This document shows positions 5,858-6,423 of a stretch of 6,423 bases of DNA, piece by piece. The notes beneath the pieces were generated by a model that saw only the letters and a list, made by a program, of their open reading frames with translations, did no database searches and was not told where the DNA came from. Both the position numbers and the translations under genes were made by a program. The DNA lies in contig CAIPJU010000238.1 of assembly GCA_903865465.1 (NCBI GenBank), positions 1 to 6,423 of the forward strand, written 5' to 3'. Position 1 is the stretch's first letter, and each line of letters begins with the position of its first letter. The DNA comes from an uncultured Bacteroidota bacterium. GTDB lineage: Bacteria; Bacteroidota; Bacteroidia; Bacteroidales; VadinHA17.

Positions 5858-6423
5858 CTTAAATTGTTTTGTGGCAAAAATATGGTAAATTTCGTTCCCT
5901 TGTGAATCTGGCTTTCAACGGTTATTTTTCCGTTATGTTCATCAATAACCTTTTTGACATAGTTCAGCCCCAGCCCGAAGCCTTTTACATTATGAATGTT
6001 TCCTGAAGGGACCCTGTAAAACTTGTCGAAGATCCGTCCAATATTTTCACTGCTTATTCCTATTCCCTTGTCTTCAATTGAAATTATCAATCCTTTTTTG
6101 TTATTTCGCGTAGCAAGGGTTATCAAAGGCTTGCCATTTGAGTATTTTAAGGCATTGTCGATGAGGTTCGACACAGCATTGAGGAAATGTGTCTCGTCGA
6201 CCATGGCAAACGAATTAAAGGCCTCAAAATCTTTCTTTATTGATCCGTCGCGAATTCCCAGAACCAGACTGTAGTTGTCAATAACTTTTTCGATGACTTC
6301 ATGAACGTCGAGTTCAACTTTGCTTAGCTTAACCTTTGTCTTCTCAAATATAGCTGTCTGAAGAACCCTTTCAACCTGGAATTTTAGTTTTACGCTTTCA
6401 TCATAAATGACCTTGGCAAGAGC
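5854..6423 (-). CDS. Sensor histidine kinase, C-terminal part (5' end outside window), RprX-like
   Basis: The - strand frame is open from the window edge to the TGA at 5856-5854, giving 189 visible residues. The Met codon at 6204 is internal, because homologous kinase sequence continues upstream of it. Visible residues 1-35 (ALAKVIYDESVKLKFQVERV...) fit the second helix of the dimerisation domain, so the phospho-accepting His and any membrane or sensor segments lie off the window. The ATPase domain is complete: N-box NLIDNALKYS (86-95), G1 box DKGIGI (118-123), F-box FDKFYRV (132-138), G2 box GFGLGL (148-153), and a final GTKFTIFLP (177-184). This is a HisKA/HATPase kinase that autophosphorylates and passes phosphate to the regulator whose start overlaps its stop by 4 nt. 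The pairing resembles Bacteroides RprX/RprY; the signal sensed is unknown. Confidence 0.92.
   Translation of the reverse strand, partial: ALAKVIYDESVKLKFQVERVLQTAIFEKTKVKLSKVELDVHEVIEKVIDNYSLVLGIRDGSIKKDFEAFNSFAMVDETHFLNAVSNLIDNALKYSNGKPLITLATRNNKKGLIISIEDKGIGISSENIGRIFDKFYRVPSGNIHNVKGFGLGLNYVKKVIDEHNGKITVESQIHKGTKFTIFLPQNNLR

Noticed and set aside
6202..6204. ATG as a possible start of a short ATPase-only kinase
   Set aside because: The frame continues to the window edge with sequence matching the dimerisation helix and linker of histidine kinases, so this Met is internal.

Overview
This window looks like core chromosome of a member of the Bacteroidota (Bacteroidetes). The evidence is as follows. 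Start codons lack clear Shine-Dalgarno sequences and sit behind A/T-rich leaders. A perfect TAnnTTTG-type -7 box lies in front of lepA. GroEL and LepA read like Bacteroidota versions of these proteins. The two-component pair at the right end resembles the Bacteroides RprX/RprY system. Genus cannot be assigned by eye.

Left part (1-1107, + strand): the 3' portion of an acidic protein with a conserved C-terminal TPR-like module is followed 4 nt later by secG, a subunit of the Sec translocon. A strong intrinsic terminator (1070-1107) closes this unit.

Middle (1108-3295, + strand): a 184-nt non-coding leader carries two 7-bp inverted repeats but no CIRCE element. It precedes the bicistronic chaperonin operon groES-groEL, which ends at a second GC-rich terminator. 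The GroES N-terminus departs from the usual family signature. GroEL is full length and all the catalytic residues I checked are intact.

Right part (3296-6423): lepA (elongation factor 4) is a single + strand gene with its own promoter just behind the groEL terminator. It converges, 40 nt apart, on a - strand two-component operon. That operon is a histidine kinase, cut by the window edge, whose stop codon overlaps the start of an OmpR-type response regulator (ATGA overlap).

Functionally the window is housekeeping: protein export (SecG), protein folding (GroES/GroEL), ribosome fidelity (LepA) and envelope or stress signalling (kinase and regulator). I see no mobile element, CRISPR array, tRNA, rRNA or defence-type gene, and no convincing sign of an undescribed system. 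The longest gene-free stretch is 246 nt (1046-1291). The points most worth a second look are the GroES N-terminal deviation, the groES leader repeats, and the uncharacterised acidic TPR protein linked to secG.
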